From positions 1 to 64,000 of the IMG/VR virus record IMGVR_UViG_3300046005_000547: a stretch of 64,000 nt of DNA; one strand, given 5' to 3'. Positions 15,653-23,301 of the stretch are shown piece by piece. The notes under the pieces were generated by a model, which searched no databases, was not told where the DNA came from, and saw only the letters and a list, made by a program, of their open reading frames with translations. The number at the start of each line of letters is the position of its first letter. Within the stretch, counting starts at the first letter, position 1. This stretch comes from a virus. A program made the translations under genes and the position numbers.

Positions 15653-16013
15653 AACTACATCCTCCAGAATCACAAGATGACGAACCACTTTCTGAACTAG
15701 ACGAGGATGAATCACATGATGTGGAACCACTATATGAATAATCGTTAGCTTTCAAATACTCGTCGGTTACAACAGAAAATTTTGATACATATTCATCATC
15801 GTTAGAACCACTTCCTCGTTTATCAACCGAAGAAACGATTGAACGTTTAGATGTATCGACTCTTCTGTCAACGGGTTCTTTCCTTACATTATCAATTTTA
15901 ACATATTGTCTTTGTAATTCAATATATTTTACCTTTAATTTACGATATTCCAAAGATAAATCGATTACCAATAATAAAACTACAACCCCAAAACAAAATA
16001 ATAAAATGTTCAT
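15645..16013 (-). CDS. Membrane-anchored protein with Ser/Cys-rich tail
   Basis: A 122-residue protein with an N-terminal transmembrane segment (ILLFCFGVVVLLLVIDLSL), a coiled region, and a low-complexity tail of Ser, Gly and Cys ending CDSGGCSCD. The tail resembles the Cys/Ser-rich C-termini annotated in some small bacterial membrane proteins. It overlaps the upstream gene as ATGA. Function unknown. Confidence 0.75.
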   Translation of the reverse strand: MNILLFCFGVVVLLLVIDLSLEYRKLKVKYIELQRQYVKIDNVRKEPVDRRVDTSKRSIVSSVDKRGSGSNDDEYVSKFSVVTDEYLKANDYSYSGSTSCDSSSSSSESGSSSCDSGGCSCD

Positions 16014-16159
16014 ACTTGTTCCTTTTTGTTAATGGTTTTTAAGAGTTCATCGATTTGTCTAGTAAATTCATCATTTTCTTTTTTAATTCTATTATTGGTT
16101 AGGACATAATCCCAAATTTCAAAAATTACCAATAGAATTAACAAAATAGTTGTTATCAT
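16010..16159 (-). CDS. Small single-pass membrane protein
   Basis: A 49-residue frame, MITTILLILLVIFEIWDYV followed by a charged helix. It starts after ATGGAGAAAT and ends with ATGA shared with the next gene, which strongly supports that it is translated. Confidence 0.7.
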   Translation of the reverse strand: MITTILLILLVIFEIWDYVLTNNRIKKENDEFTRQIDELLKTINKKEQV

Positions 16160-16178
16160 ATTTCTCCATATAAAAGAA

Positions 16179-16210
16179 ATCCTTGACTGCTATTTCTAAC
16201 AATCAAGGAT
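16179..16210 (-). terminator. Terminator
   Basis: ATCCTTGA and its complement form the stem, followed on the minus strand by TTTCTTTTA. It follows the gene that ends at 16,216. Confidence 0.75.
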
Positions 16211-16215
16211 CTGTA

Positions 16216-16431
16216 TTATGCGACCAATAATGGTGCGTCTTGTCCGATACAAACATCAATGGAATCCAACTTTGCTTGTAATCTTTCTTTTTGTTTCATG
16301 ATGATTTCATCGTCTTCTGAATCAACTGGCATGTAAATTTCACAACCTGATTTAGTGAACCCGCGAACAAATACACGTTTCCGATTATTTGGAACTGTAT
16401 CTAATACATCATTATATGATTCATCGTTCAT
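16216..16431 (-). CDS. Small acidic protein
   Basis: A 71-residue protein starting MNDESYNDVLDTVPN, ending DAPLLVA, with an acidic centre (DSEDDE). A longer frame begins inside the upstream gene and is less likely. No function recognised. Confidence 0.6.
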   Translation of the reverse strand: MNDESYNDVLDTVPNNRKRVFVRGFTKSGCEIYMPVDSEDDEIIMKQKERLQAKLDSIDVCIGQDAPLLVA

Positions 16432-16441
16432 CTGTAATCTC

Positions 16442-16633
16442 TTATTGAATTGGCAAACAGTATGTTTTAACATGGATGCTTGGATTGATGGGATCCTTCT
16501 TCATGTCATCAATGATAACTTTAGAACCGCGTTCGCAAGTCGCTAGATTTGACATTTCTATCTTAATGGTTTCTAATGCATCATGACCTCCACCAAATAC
16601 AGATAAAATTACAACTAAAACATAAGACATCAT
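16442..16633 (-). CDS. Small exported or membrane protein
   Basis: A 63-residue protein with a hydrophobic start (MMSYVLVVILSVFGGG) and two Cys in the remaining part, compatible with export and a disulfide. It overlaps the upstream stop as ATGA. Function unknown. Confidence 0.65.
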   Translation of the reverse strand: MMSYVLVVILSVFGGGHDALETIKIEMSNLATCERGSKVIIDDMKKDPINPSIHVKTYCLPIQ

Positions 16634-16800
16634 TTGATTACTCCAATATAATAATCTAATACAAAAATAGATAAACCAACAAACATATAACTGTTAAGAA
16701 ATACCCAAAGATCGTTTGGTCGTTGTTTGATAATGTTAATCAAATTAAACAACCAAGTAGACACAAGATAAAATACAACAAACGTATTCATCCAACTCAT
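16630..16800 (-). CDS. Small two-pass membrane protein
   Basis: A 56-residue frame with two hydrophobic segments (TFVVFYLVSTWLFNLI and SYMFVGLSIFVLDYYI). Start and stop overlap the neighbouring genes by four bases each, which supports coding. No function recognised. Confidence 0.7.
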   Translation of the reverse strand: MSWMNTFVVFYLVSTWLFNLINIIKQRPNDLWVFLNSYMFVGLSIFVLDYYIGVIK

Positions 16801-16982
16801 TCAGAACCTCTTAATGAATATAACCATGAAATTGCTTCATTCCAATTTTCATCAGCATCTTCTGAATATCCATTCAACCAATTGAAATAAGCCCGTTTCT
16901 CAATAAATTCTCTCATTCCAGGAATCATCAACAAATCATATACAACTGGTGATTGTTTCGTGTAAATCAATCCGTTTCTCAT
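16797..16982 (-). CDS. Small hypothetical protein
   Basis: A 61-residue protein rich in Trp and Tyr (YFNWLNGYSEDADENWNEA). It overlaps the upstream gene by four bases. No function recognised. Confidence 0.65.
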   Translation of the reverse strand: MRNGLIYTKQSPVVYDLLMIPGMREFIEKRAYFNWLNGYSEDADENWNEAISWLYSLRGSE

Positions 16983-17170
16983 TTTTCTTTACCTTTCAGA
17001 TATTCTTTCAATTCAGAACAAGACATATTTCTGATACGGAAGTATTCATCAACATTTTCACTCAATGAATGTTTATCAGCAAATGATAATTTTACATCAT
17101 ATAAAAACATTTGGAATCCAAGTTTAACTTTTTGTATTAGATACCAAAATAGAAATTTCACATCAACCAT
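16979..17170 (-). CDS. Small hypothetical protein
   Basis: A 63-residue protein starting MVDVKFLFWYLIQKVK after AAGGATTACA, with an aromatic amphipathic N-terminus and a charged C-terminus. It may touch the membrane. The longer frame lies across the upstream gene. Confidence 0.6.
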   Translation of the reverse strand: MVDVKFLFWYLIQKVKLGFQMFLYDVKLSFADKHSLSENVDEYFRIRNMSCSELKEYLKGKEK

Positions 17171-17187
17171 ATTGTAATCCTTAAAAT

Positions 17188-17541
17188 TTACCAAGAAATA
17201 ACCATAATTGGAACTCCAATTATGTCCATACAAAATGACACTTTAAATCTTAGTTCATTTAATGTTTCTTCTGCGATAATTCTCAATTCTCTAATATCAG
17301 AACCAGACATTCTACGAACATCAATATATGCAGAAACATCAGATTCAACTTTATAATCGCGAATTGAACCATCAATAGTAGGAGTCAAATACTTAATTTT
17401 AACGCATCTTGCCAATTTTTCATTATCTGATATATTTGCAAGTGATGTTGTAATAACATCGTGTTGATATTGTTTCATGTCATTAACGAATTTACCAACA
17501 AACTCATCAGATATCTTACTTAATTCTGTCGCATTTTTCAT
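17188..17541 (-). CDS. Hypothetical protein
   Basis: A 117-residue protein, first gene behind the promoter at 17,581. It has an acidic N-terminal half and a helical, hydrophobic end (MDIIGVPIMVISW). No function recognised. Confidence 0.7.
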   Translation of the reverse strand: MKNATELSKISDEFVGKFVNDMKQYQHDVITTSLANISDNEKLARCVKIKYLTPTIDGSIRDYKVESDVSAYIDVRRMSGSDIRELRIIAEETLNELRFKVSFCMDIIGVPIMVISW

Positions 17542-17580
17542 AATTTGTAACCTTTACATATAAAGTTGATAACAATTTCT

Positions 17581-17608
17581 ATTATACGCTTTTCAATTTT
17601 AAACGAAA
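17581..17608 (-). promoter_or_regulatory. Early-type promoter
   Basis: TTTCGT, 16 bases, TATAAT on the minus strand. It starts within the last codons of the upstream gene and drives the run of small genes from 17,541 down to about 16.2 kb. Confidence 0.75.
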
Positions 17609-17877
17609 GAGAATTCTAATGTATTTGTGGAACAATCTTTTTCAATATATTTCCCTCTTGTTTTATCCCATCCTTCGATACACATATGTCTAACATCCGA
17701 ATCTTGTTTTCTTGGGGATTTAAGATAGAACAATCGAATATCTTCATATCGTTTATGATATGTACAATAGACTTTCTTAGCAATTCTTCTACCAGTTGTT
17801 ATGTCGATAGTGTATAATTCTGATTTTGGAATTACATTTCTATGGACTCTTGGTGTATGTTGATTTCTTTTGTTCAT
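17599..17877 (-). CDS. Basic Cys-containing protein
   Basis: A 92-residue basic protein with five Cys and several His (KKVYCTYHKRYEDIRLFY, SDVRHMCIEGWD), which could bind zinc. The pattern recalls small phage proteins with an incomplete zinc finger. Function unknown. Confidence 0.65.
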   Translation of the reverse strand: MNKRNQHTPRVHRNVIPKSELYTIDITTGRRIAKKVYCTYHKRYEDIRLFYLKSPRKQDSDVRHMCIEGWDKTRGKYIEKDCSTNTLEFSFV

Positions 17878-17899
17878 CTTAAATCCTATTTGTTTAATA

Positions 17900-18148
17900 T
17901 CAGTTGATTTTCATCCAATCACATTTAAAATCAGGAGGAATTGGTTCCATAAAATAACATTCTATCTTGAATGTATGTCTTTCGAAATTATCATCTAAAC
18001 ATTTTATGACATTATCTTTCATACAAAATGTCCAAGTTCCGTTTTCAACATATCCTGTTATATAATCATCCTTGAATTCAACGGAACTTAAATAGAAATC
18101 ATAATATTCTTTGTTTCTATCATTATACCAGAATAGATAACTTGTCAT
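17900..18148 (-). CDS. Hypothetical protein
   Basis: An 82-residue strand-rich protein with many aromatic residues (TSYLFWYNDRNKEYYDFYL). It starts one base after the stop of the 47-codon gene upstream. No function recognised. Confidence 0.65.
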   Translation of the reverse strand: MTSYLFWYNDRNKEYYDFYLSSVEFKDDYITGYVENGTWTFCMKDNVIKCLDDNFERHTFKIECYFMEPIPPDFKCDWMKIN

Positions 18149-18149
18149 T

Positions 18150-18293
18150 TTATTTCTTGGATGTTTCTAATGTTAATTCCCAACACCAATTAGAGTTCCA
18201 ATCGTGTAATCTATTTGCATATTGTTTTGGTAAGAACATCATCAATGGATGAACAAATACATTATGTGTGAATTCTTTAATATACTGTTTCAT
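18150..18293 (-). CDS. Small protein, 47 residues
   Basis: A frame MKQYIKEFTHNVFVHPLMM onward with GAGGATAATAT before the start, filling the gap between two genes exactly. It is Trp-rich near the end (DWNSNWCWEL). No function recognised. Confidence 0.6.
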   Translation of the reverse strand: MKQYIKEFTHNVFVHPLMMFLPKQYANRLHDWNSNWCWELTLETSKK

Positions 18294-18296
18294 ATA

Positions 18297-18635
18297 TTAT
18301 CCTCTGATTGTTTTAAGAGCCCAGAATTCCGGATTAAACAATAATGTGAATATAGTGTCAATATTATCAAATCCAATAATGATAAAAATGAAAGACATAG
18401 TATACATAACAATCAATGCAATACTTTTAATAATTTCTTCATTATCAAAACATCCTTTGAATTTATTGGTTAAATAAATTGTTAATCCAATCCAACCGAT
18501 AATAATCCCATATTGAACAATAATTGAATATAATTCAACCTCCGATTGTTTGATGAGAACCGAATATAATTTATCAGACGCAACATTCAATTTAGAAGAC
18601 AATTCGTCAATTCTGTTTAAAATTTCATTTTCCAT
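18297..18635 (-). CDS. Membrane protein with N-terminal coiled helix
   Basis: A 112-residue protein. Residues 1-30 are a charged helix, followed by two or three transmembrane segments (YGIIIGWIGLTIYLTN, SIALIVMYTMSFIFIIIGF). Size and topology would fit a holin-like or phage inner-membrane protein, but no family is recognised. Confidence 0.7.
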   Translation of the reverse strand: MENEILNRIDELSSKLNVASDKLYSVLIKQSEVELYSIIVQYGIIIGWIGLTIYLTNKFKGCFDNEEIIKSIALIVMYTMSFIFIIIGFDNIDTIFTLLFNPEFWALKTIRG

Positions 18636-18644
18636 TTTAATTCC

Positions 18645-18830
18645 TTATTTTATATCTTTTAAAATTAATCGAACATGTGCTAATTCTTCATCTCTAGACC
18701 AAACTTGTTTATCAAAATCTGCTTCTTCAATACCTTGATGAATTTCAACATTTTTACTAATATAAGTTTTATCAATTATGTCAATAATATCAACTATTAT
18801 GTCATTAGATTTACTCAATTTACTCCACAA
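18645..18830 (-). CDS. Small hypothetical protein
   Basis: A 61-residue charged protein (DIIVDIIDIIDKTYI). It overlaps the end of the GNAT gene by 16 bases. No function recognised. Confidence 0.55.
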   Translation of the reverse strand: MWSKLSKSNDIIVDIIDIIDKTYISKNVEIHQGIEEADFDKQVWSRDEELAHVRLILKDIK

Positions 18831-19285
18831 AGCCTAGCTCCAAAATATTGAACTTCATCACCTAGAATAGTCATTTTAAGAGTTTTAACAAGATACAAAT
18901 ATAACGATTTGGCAATACCTTGACCTTGGAATTTTTCTTCAACTCTAACGTCATCTACGTTCCAAACATTATGTAAATCCATTATATCTGGGATTTTTCT
19001 TAATTCAATTGACCCAATAACAGCCAATTTTGTATCGCCATCATCTTTTCTTAATTTACCAATTGAAATAACTTTCTTATTGTTATCCCCCATTACAAAC
19101 ATTTCAAATGATTCGTTTTTAATTTCAAGATTATCTACAAATTTATATTTTAGAGATAACACTTTTGATGTAATAAATCCAAATGCTTTATTATCAACCC
19201 AATCGCCTTCTCCAGCAATTGCCATTTCATTCAATTTTTTATAATCATCAAGCGTTTCTTGAAATTCTTTAAAGGTAAGTAACAT
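18815..19285 (-). CDS. GNAT-type acetyltransferase with capsid-targeting-like N-terminus
   Basis: A 156-residue protein. Its start MLLTFKEFQETLDDYKKLNE resembles a T4 capsid-targeting sequence, ending in a possible gp21 cut after LNE. The body has GNAT features: strand beta4 WNVDDVRVEEKFQGQGIAKS, where QGQGIA is the acetyl-CoA pyrophosphate loop (Q/R-x-x-G-x-A type), followed by a helix. I chose the Met with GGAGAAAT upstream. If packaged, it would enter the host with the DNA and could modify host proteins early, as T4 ALT does by ADP-ribosylation. Function inferred. Confidence 0.75.
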   Translation of the reverse strand: MLLTFKEFQETLDDYKKLNEMAIAGEGDWVDNKAFGFITSKVLSLKYKFVDNLEIKNESFEMFVMGDNNKKVISIGKLRKDDGDTKLAVIGSIELRKIPDIMDLHNVWNVDDVRVEEKFQGQGIAKSLYLYLVKTLKMTILGDEVQYFGARLCGVN

Positions 19286-19318
19286 TTTATTTCTCCTATA
19301 AAATATGTTACAATTATA

Positions 19319-19354
19319 AGATAGAATCATCATAAAAGAAAGATGATTCTATCT
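19319..19354 (-). terminator. Hairpin after the RNA ligase gene
   Basis: A perfect 13-bp stem AGATAGAATCATC with a 10-base loop lies ten bases past the RNA ligase stop. The T-run is weak, so it may protect an mRNA end or be a processing site rather than a full terminator. Confidence 0.55.
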
Positions 19355-19363
19355 ATTCAATTC

Positions 19364-20656
19364 CTATTGTTCAGATTCAATATCAGATGTCCCAGTATCC
19401 AACAATTTGGTTTCATATTCCATGAACGCAAATGATTTCAACTTCAATGGAATACAATCATAAAGTTTTTCTTGTCGAATTACAACTCCTTCTGCGGGTT
19501 TACCTTTATTGTATTGACATTTTTTCTCTAAATTATAATCAGTCATCAAACGTTTCAATACATTTTCATTCCAATCTCTATCAACTGGAATGTCTGGGTA
19601 CAAATTTTTGGCAAATCCGTAGTAGAATTCAGGGACATATTTCAACCCAAATTTATTACAGAAATCTTTAATCTGTTGCCATGTATATTCTGTTACAACA
19701 CCATCAGCATTTGTATTAGTGATTCGATACAATCGGAATTCACAAGTGTTTAATTGACATCCGTAAATGTACCCAGGTTGAATTTCTTTACCAGAACCTG
19801 GAATGTATCCAACGATTTCACCATACAATGAAACTCCTTTAGGAATCAAATCTTTCAAATCATTGTTGACGTATCCCCAAACGTCGGTGCCATAGAATCC
19901 TCCGTTAACTTGTTCATTGATGTATTGGTTCTTAACGACCTTACGAGAACTATATACATTACCATATTCAGTTGTTCGTACATTCACTCCAATTTTCAAT
20001 AACAATTTTTCATACCATTTCAATGGAATGTTTGTAATCACATTAGAGAATACAGCTGAAGTTCCATGCCATTTATCGGTAATGTAAATCAAATCATCTG
20101 GTTTGATGTAATCGAAATACTTTTTGGCTTGAATTGAATCAACATGTAAATGGAATTGATTCTCAACCAATCTAGTGAATTTAGGGGCAGAACCTTGACG
20201 GCCTTGTTTATTTGTTTTAGATTCAACTTCTTTGACAATGTATTTACGGCAGATACGTTCTGCCCCCATGTAATCAAATTCAGTACCAACATCCAATGTT
20301 TTTAATTCAGAGTAATCCGAATGTAATTCATCTAATTGTATAAAGAACCCTTCTGACTTATTACCACGCAACTTGACTGCTCGAATACGCCCTGATTGTT
20401 CAAAGAATCCAGCTTTGTCAGGATTCAAATTCTTTGTTTTATCTCTATACAAAGAATGTTTCTGTAGGAATTGGTCACCTAATTGACATTCCAATGGAAA
20501 GAACAATCCTTTTGTTCCATGTTGTAAGTTTTTACCAACAATAACAGAATTACCATAAATGATGGCAGCCTGAAGATTATCTGCATTTTCAATTGGAATC
20601 AATTTGTTAATTTCAACAATAGATGCACAATAGTTAGGATTCACTGGAGCTTTCAT
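19364..20656 (-). CDS. RNA ligase with N-terminal OB-like domain (DraRnl/Rnl5 type)
   Basis: A 430-residue ATP-dependent RNA ligase. The nucleotidyltransferase core has motif I KWHGTSAVF (nucleophile Lys195), motif III LYGEIVGY, motif IV AEGVVIRQ and motif V LKLKSFAF. The first about 130 residues (IVEINKLIPIENADNLQ and VIVGKN) look like the N-terminal OB-fold of the Deinococcus RNA ligase group, not like T4 Rnl1 or Rnl2. It would seal nicks in RNA, for instance host tRNAs cut by anticodon nucleases. No polynucleotide kinase gene is seen in this window. Confidence 0.88.
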   Translation of the reverse strand: MKAPVNPNYCASIVEINKLIPIENADNLQAAIIYGNSVIVGKNLQHGTKGLFFPLECQLGDQFLQKHSLYRDKTKNLNPDKAGFFEQSGRIRAVKLRGNKSEGFFIQLDELHSDYSELKTLDVGTEFDYMGAERICRKYIVKEVESKTNKQGRQGSAPKFTRLVENQFHLHVDSIQAKKYFDYIKPDDLIYITDKWHGTSAVFSNVITNIPLKWYEKLLLKIGVNVRTTEYGNVYSSRKVVKNQYINEQVNGGFYGTDVWGYVNNDLKDLIPKGVSLYGEIVGYIPGSGKEIQPGYIYGCQLNTCEFRLYRITNTNADGVVTEYTWQQIKDFCNKFGLKYVPEFYYGFAKNLYPDIPVDRDWNENVLKRLMTDYNLEKKCQYNKGKPAEGVVIRQEKLYDCIPLKLKSFAFMEYETKLLDTGTSDIESEQ

Positions 20657-20672
20657 AATATAATTTCCTTTA

Positions 20673-21071
20673 TCAAATAATTTTCATTTGTTGAACTAAA
20701 TGAAGACACAACGTCATATAATCATCAACGATTTCTTTATCTTGTTGTTCGGATTCACCAAAATCGCATTCATTGATTCCTTGTAACGTATCACAAGCAG
20801 AACAACTACCATAATATGCTTTGGTTGTTAGATAAGAGTTAGGTTGGTATCCTTCTTCACCAATGACAAACAATTTGGTTCCTTGATAATCACCTTCATC
20901 AATTTCTGTAATACGTTCTGGATCCCATCTATCATTCTTATGAAGATTTGTATTCAATTCCTCAATTAGAATCTTAACGATTTCCGAATAATCATATACA
21001 TGATTGTTTAAAAATTTATCACGTAATGATTCTTCTGATTTATGGAATGCTTGTACAATTGAATCAATCAT
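20673..21071 (-). CDS. Hypothetical acidic protein
   Basis: A 132-residue acidic protein with a Cys pair (GSCSACDTLQGINE) that might bind a metal. Phages often carry small proteins with such a YYGSCSACDTLQ motif, with no known role. It is two bases from the upstream gene and 16 from the ligase. Confidence 0.75.
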   Translation of the reverse strand: MIDSIVQAFHKSEESLRDKFLNNHVYDYSEIVKILIEELNTNLHKNDRWDPERITEIDEGDYQGTKLFVIGEEGYQPNSYLTTKAYYGSCSACDTLQGINECDFGESEQQDKEIVDDYMTLCLHLVQQMKII

Positions 21072-21072
21072 C

Positions 21073-21396
21073 TTATACCCCTAAATGTTTACCAATAACT
21101 TCACAAACCCAACTTGGGTTATCTGTTTCTTCTGAGATATAAGTTCCAATTGTTTCAACAATTTCATTGAATGTTGAACCTTTCTTAACCATAAGACGAA
21201 CAGGTGATTTGTCCAAACGATTAAATGCGATATTCTTACCAACTTTCTTACGATAGACATCTTTGTTGTTAGATAATGCATATCCAAATCTGATTACATC
21301 AAACCCGTCTTCTTTTTCGATAAAACTTGCCATTGTTACGACATTTGTATATGCTTTAGATACATCGCCGAAATAATGATATTTTAAATTTGACAT
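21073..21396 (-). CDS. Hypothetical protein
   Basis: A 107-residue basic protein with mixed strands and helices (YHYFGDVSKAYTNVVTMA). No family recognised. It lies in the operon running from 23.1 kb to 19.4 kb. Confidence 0.7.
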   Translation of the reverse strand: MSNLKYHYFGDVSKAYTNVVTMASFIEKEDGFDVIRFGYALSNNKDVYRKKVGKNIAFNRLDKSPVRLMVKKGSTFNEIVETIGTYISEETDNPSWVCEVIGKHLGV

Positions 21397-21407
21397 TTTC
21401 GATATTC

Positions 21408-21653
21408 CTATTTTCTTGGTTTACGATAAGTTTTTGGAGATCTAATTGATTTTGTTTCTAATGATTCAATATCATCTTTTGCTTCTTTTAATTGTAATCT
21501 AAGTTTAACATCTTCTGATTTCAACATATTGTTTTCAGAAGTCAATCGTTCAATTTCATCTTGGTCTGAATTAAAGGTTTTATACCAAATTTGTAATAAA
21601 ATCCAATGTTCTAATAAGATACCAATAATAACTGTTAATACATAATAATTCAT
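21408..21653 (-). CDS. Membrane-anchored coiled-coil protein
   Basis: An 81-residue protein with an N-terminal transmembrane segment (VLTVIIGILLEHWILLQIWY), a heptad-rich coiled coil (EIERLTSENNMLKSE onward) and a basic tail. The topology recalls an i-spanin such as lambda Rz, but no overlapping lipoprotein partner is present. It overlaps the three-pass membrane protein gene by four bases. Confidence 0.7.
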   Translation of the reverse strand: MNYYVLTVIIGILLEHWILLQIWYKTFNSDQDEIERLTSENNMLKSEDVKLRLQLKEAKDDIESLETKSIRSPKTYRKPRK

Positions 21654-21943
21654 TTGTGTCTCCGTTTTGGTTTAATAAATTTAGATAGAAAAGTGTGTGC
21701 TGGTATTGATGTAACAGTTCCAACTACACCACCGATTAAAAATCCTAGATTGTCTGCCATCGTAGAATCATGCGCAACTTTGTATAAAAATAATTGACTT
21801 ATCCCAACCAATGTACTTGTACATAAAGATGGAATGTACAATTTTTGTCTCACGTATTGACTTTGCAAACCCAACAAGAATACAATGGAGAATGACGACA
21901 AGAACATCATACCAACAGATTCATAATTAACATTTTCAAACAT
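21650..21943 (-). CDS. Multi-pass membrane protein
   Basis: A 97-residue protein with three likely transmembrane helices (MMFLSSFSIVFLLGLQ; SLCTSTLVGISQLFLY; LGFLIGGVVGTVTSIPAH) and a basic C-terminus. I have seen this layout in small phage membrane proteins with a V-F-L-GLQSQ motif, role unknown. A holin function is possible only on size and topology. Confidence 0.7.
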   Translation of the reverse strand: MFENVNYESVGMMFLSSFSIVFLLGLQSQYVRQKLYIPSLCTSTLVGISQLFLYKVAHDSTMADNLGFLIGGVVGTVTSIPAHTFLSKFIKPKRRHK

Positions 21944-22469
21944 TCAACATCCTCGTATTATCATTAACAAACATACCAACGATATTCTGGTATATAGTCT
22001 TACTATTGGCAAACCTAGAAGGATAATTCTTAATCAACCAATATCGAACTTTAACATACATTCTTAACGCACTAACATTTTCAATGTCAACATGACCTTT
22101 CAATCTATTGCATTGAGAACACATAATTTGATAATTATCGATAGAATCTTCACCTCCATGATATTTTGGTTTGATATGGTCGATTGTCAATTCTTTACCA
22201 TTTGATGCGATTGGTCTCAATCCTGTTTTTTCATTGAAACTAATTGATTTTGCTTTAGAATCACAACATATGCATTTCAATGGAATTTTCTTGGTGTTCA
22301 ACAATGTAATCATAGCTGCCGTACTACGATTACGTTTTCCAGAAAGATAAATTCGTTTTGAATCAATATCATAAAAGTAAGAACGATTTTCTTTATCTCT
22401 ACGTTCCCCTGATGGATTGAGTTTAACATTTGATAAAAATTCATCAACTTGTATATATTTGTTTGACAT
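21936..22469 (-). CDS. HNH endonuclease, zinc-binding type
   Basis: A 177-residue HNH nuclease with two zinc-ligand pairs (CICC near residue 70 and CSQC near 125) framing ELTIDHIKPKYHGG and DNYQIMCSQCNRLKG. The DH and N-x8-H-like catalytic pattern is intact. Unlike the other HNH genes here it sits in the normal strand and operon, without DNA-binding repeats, so a nuclease role in DNA processing or host takeover is as likely as homing. Confidence 0.85.
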   Translation of the reverse strand: MSNKYIQVDEFLSNVKLNPSGERRDKENRSYFYDIDSKRIYLSGKRNRSTAAMITLLNTKKIPLKCICCDSKAKSISFNEKTGLRPIASNGKELTIDHIKPKYHGGEDSIDNYQIMCSQCNRLKGHVDIENVSALRMYVKVRYWLIKNYPSRFANSKTIYQNIVGMFVNDNTRMLNV

Positions 22470-22514
22470 CAGAACACTCCCTAAAATAAAAATTATAAAC
22501 TATTCAAATACAAA

Positions 22515-23108
22515 TTAAAAGGAATATTTTAATGTTTTTGGAACATCATAACTTTCAGTCGATTCATTGTATTTCAATGTAAATTTAGTTTTACCTTCTT
22601 TTACAATCAAATCAGAGAATCCAGATTTATCCATCTTACCAATATCGATTGAACGTTTAATTGTTGAATCTTCATCATTCAACTCCACACCAATATCAGA
22701 AGCAACTGGAATCAAGTCTTGACCTTTCATGATGTATAATGTTCTGTTTGTATAATTACCATTATTGATGTCAACACCAAATGCTATGTCATTTGAATTC
22801 AATTTATAATTGACCGTATCAATAGACAAGCCAAATGTATCTTTTAGTAATTTAATTTTATCCATGTTGACAATTGTTCCAGATTCATTTACAACTAGAA
22901 TATCTAAATCAATTTCAGTTGATGGGCCAGCGTCAGATGGAATCAAGAAGATCGTCAAGTCCTTCTGATTTGGCATCACTTTACATTGGATGAATTCCAA
23001 ATGAGAAGTTGGTTGTAGATAGTTATCCAACAACGGACTTTTACAAACAGCAACAGCAGAATTTGACATTAACAATAGAGCAGATACAAGCAATGTTTTC
23101 TTAAACAT
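22515..23108 (-). CDS. Secreted (periplasmic) protein
   Basis: A 197-residue protein with a classical signal peptide MFKKTLLVSALLLMSNSAVA and a predicted cut after AVA. The mature part of about 177 residues is strand-rich with no known motif. Phages rarely encode exported early proteins of this size; a role in the periplasm during infection is inferred from the signal alone. Confidence 0.75.
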   Translation of the reverse strand: MFKKTLLVSALLLMSNSAVAVCKSPLLDNYLQPTSHLEFIQCKVMPNQKDLTIFLIPSDAGPSTEIDLDILVVNESGTIVNMDKIKLLKDTFGLSIDTVNYKLNSNDIAFGVDINNGNYTNRTLYIMKGQDLIPVASDIGVELNDEDSTIKRSIDIGKMDKSGFSDLIVKEGKTKFTLKYNESTESYDVPKTLKYSF

Positions 23109-23118
23109 GATACGATTC

Positions 23119-23217
23119 CTATAACAATTCTTTAACGATTAAACCAACGAAAATAAACATTGGTACAACAACCCAACCAGCAAACAACATGAACGATAAA
23201 CTTTCTAATTTTTTCAT
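23119..23217 (-). CDS. 32-residue membrane peptide
   Basis: A short frame MKKLESLSFMLFAGWVVVPM onward with one transmembrane helix, located between the promoter at 23,265 and the secreted-protein gene. The ribosome site (AAAGAAA) is modest. Confidence 0.5.
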   Translation of the reverse strand: MKKLESLSFMLFAGWVVVPMFIFVGLIVKELL

Positions 23218-23264
23218 AAGAATTTCTTTGTTTTGGTAAGAGTGAATCCCTTAATTCAGAATCT

Positions 23265-23292
23265 ATTATAAAGATTTTATCGTTCATCGAAA
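23265..23292 (-). promoter_or_regulatory. Early-type promoter
   Basis: TTTCGA, 16 bases, TATAAT on the minus strand, with AGATTC after it. It drives the operon from 23,217 to the RNA ligase. Confidence 0.8.
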
Positions 23293-23301
23293 GATTTATT
23301 T

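Noticed and set aside
21408-21943. Holin and spanin pair
   Set aside because: Topology fits loosely, but no family match is visible and the endolysin gene lies 12 kb away.
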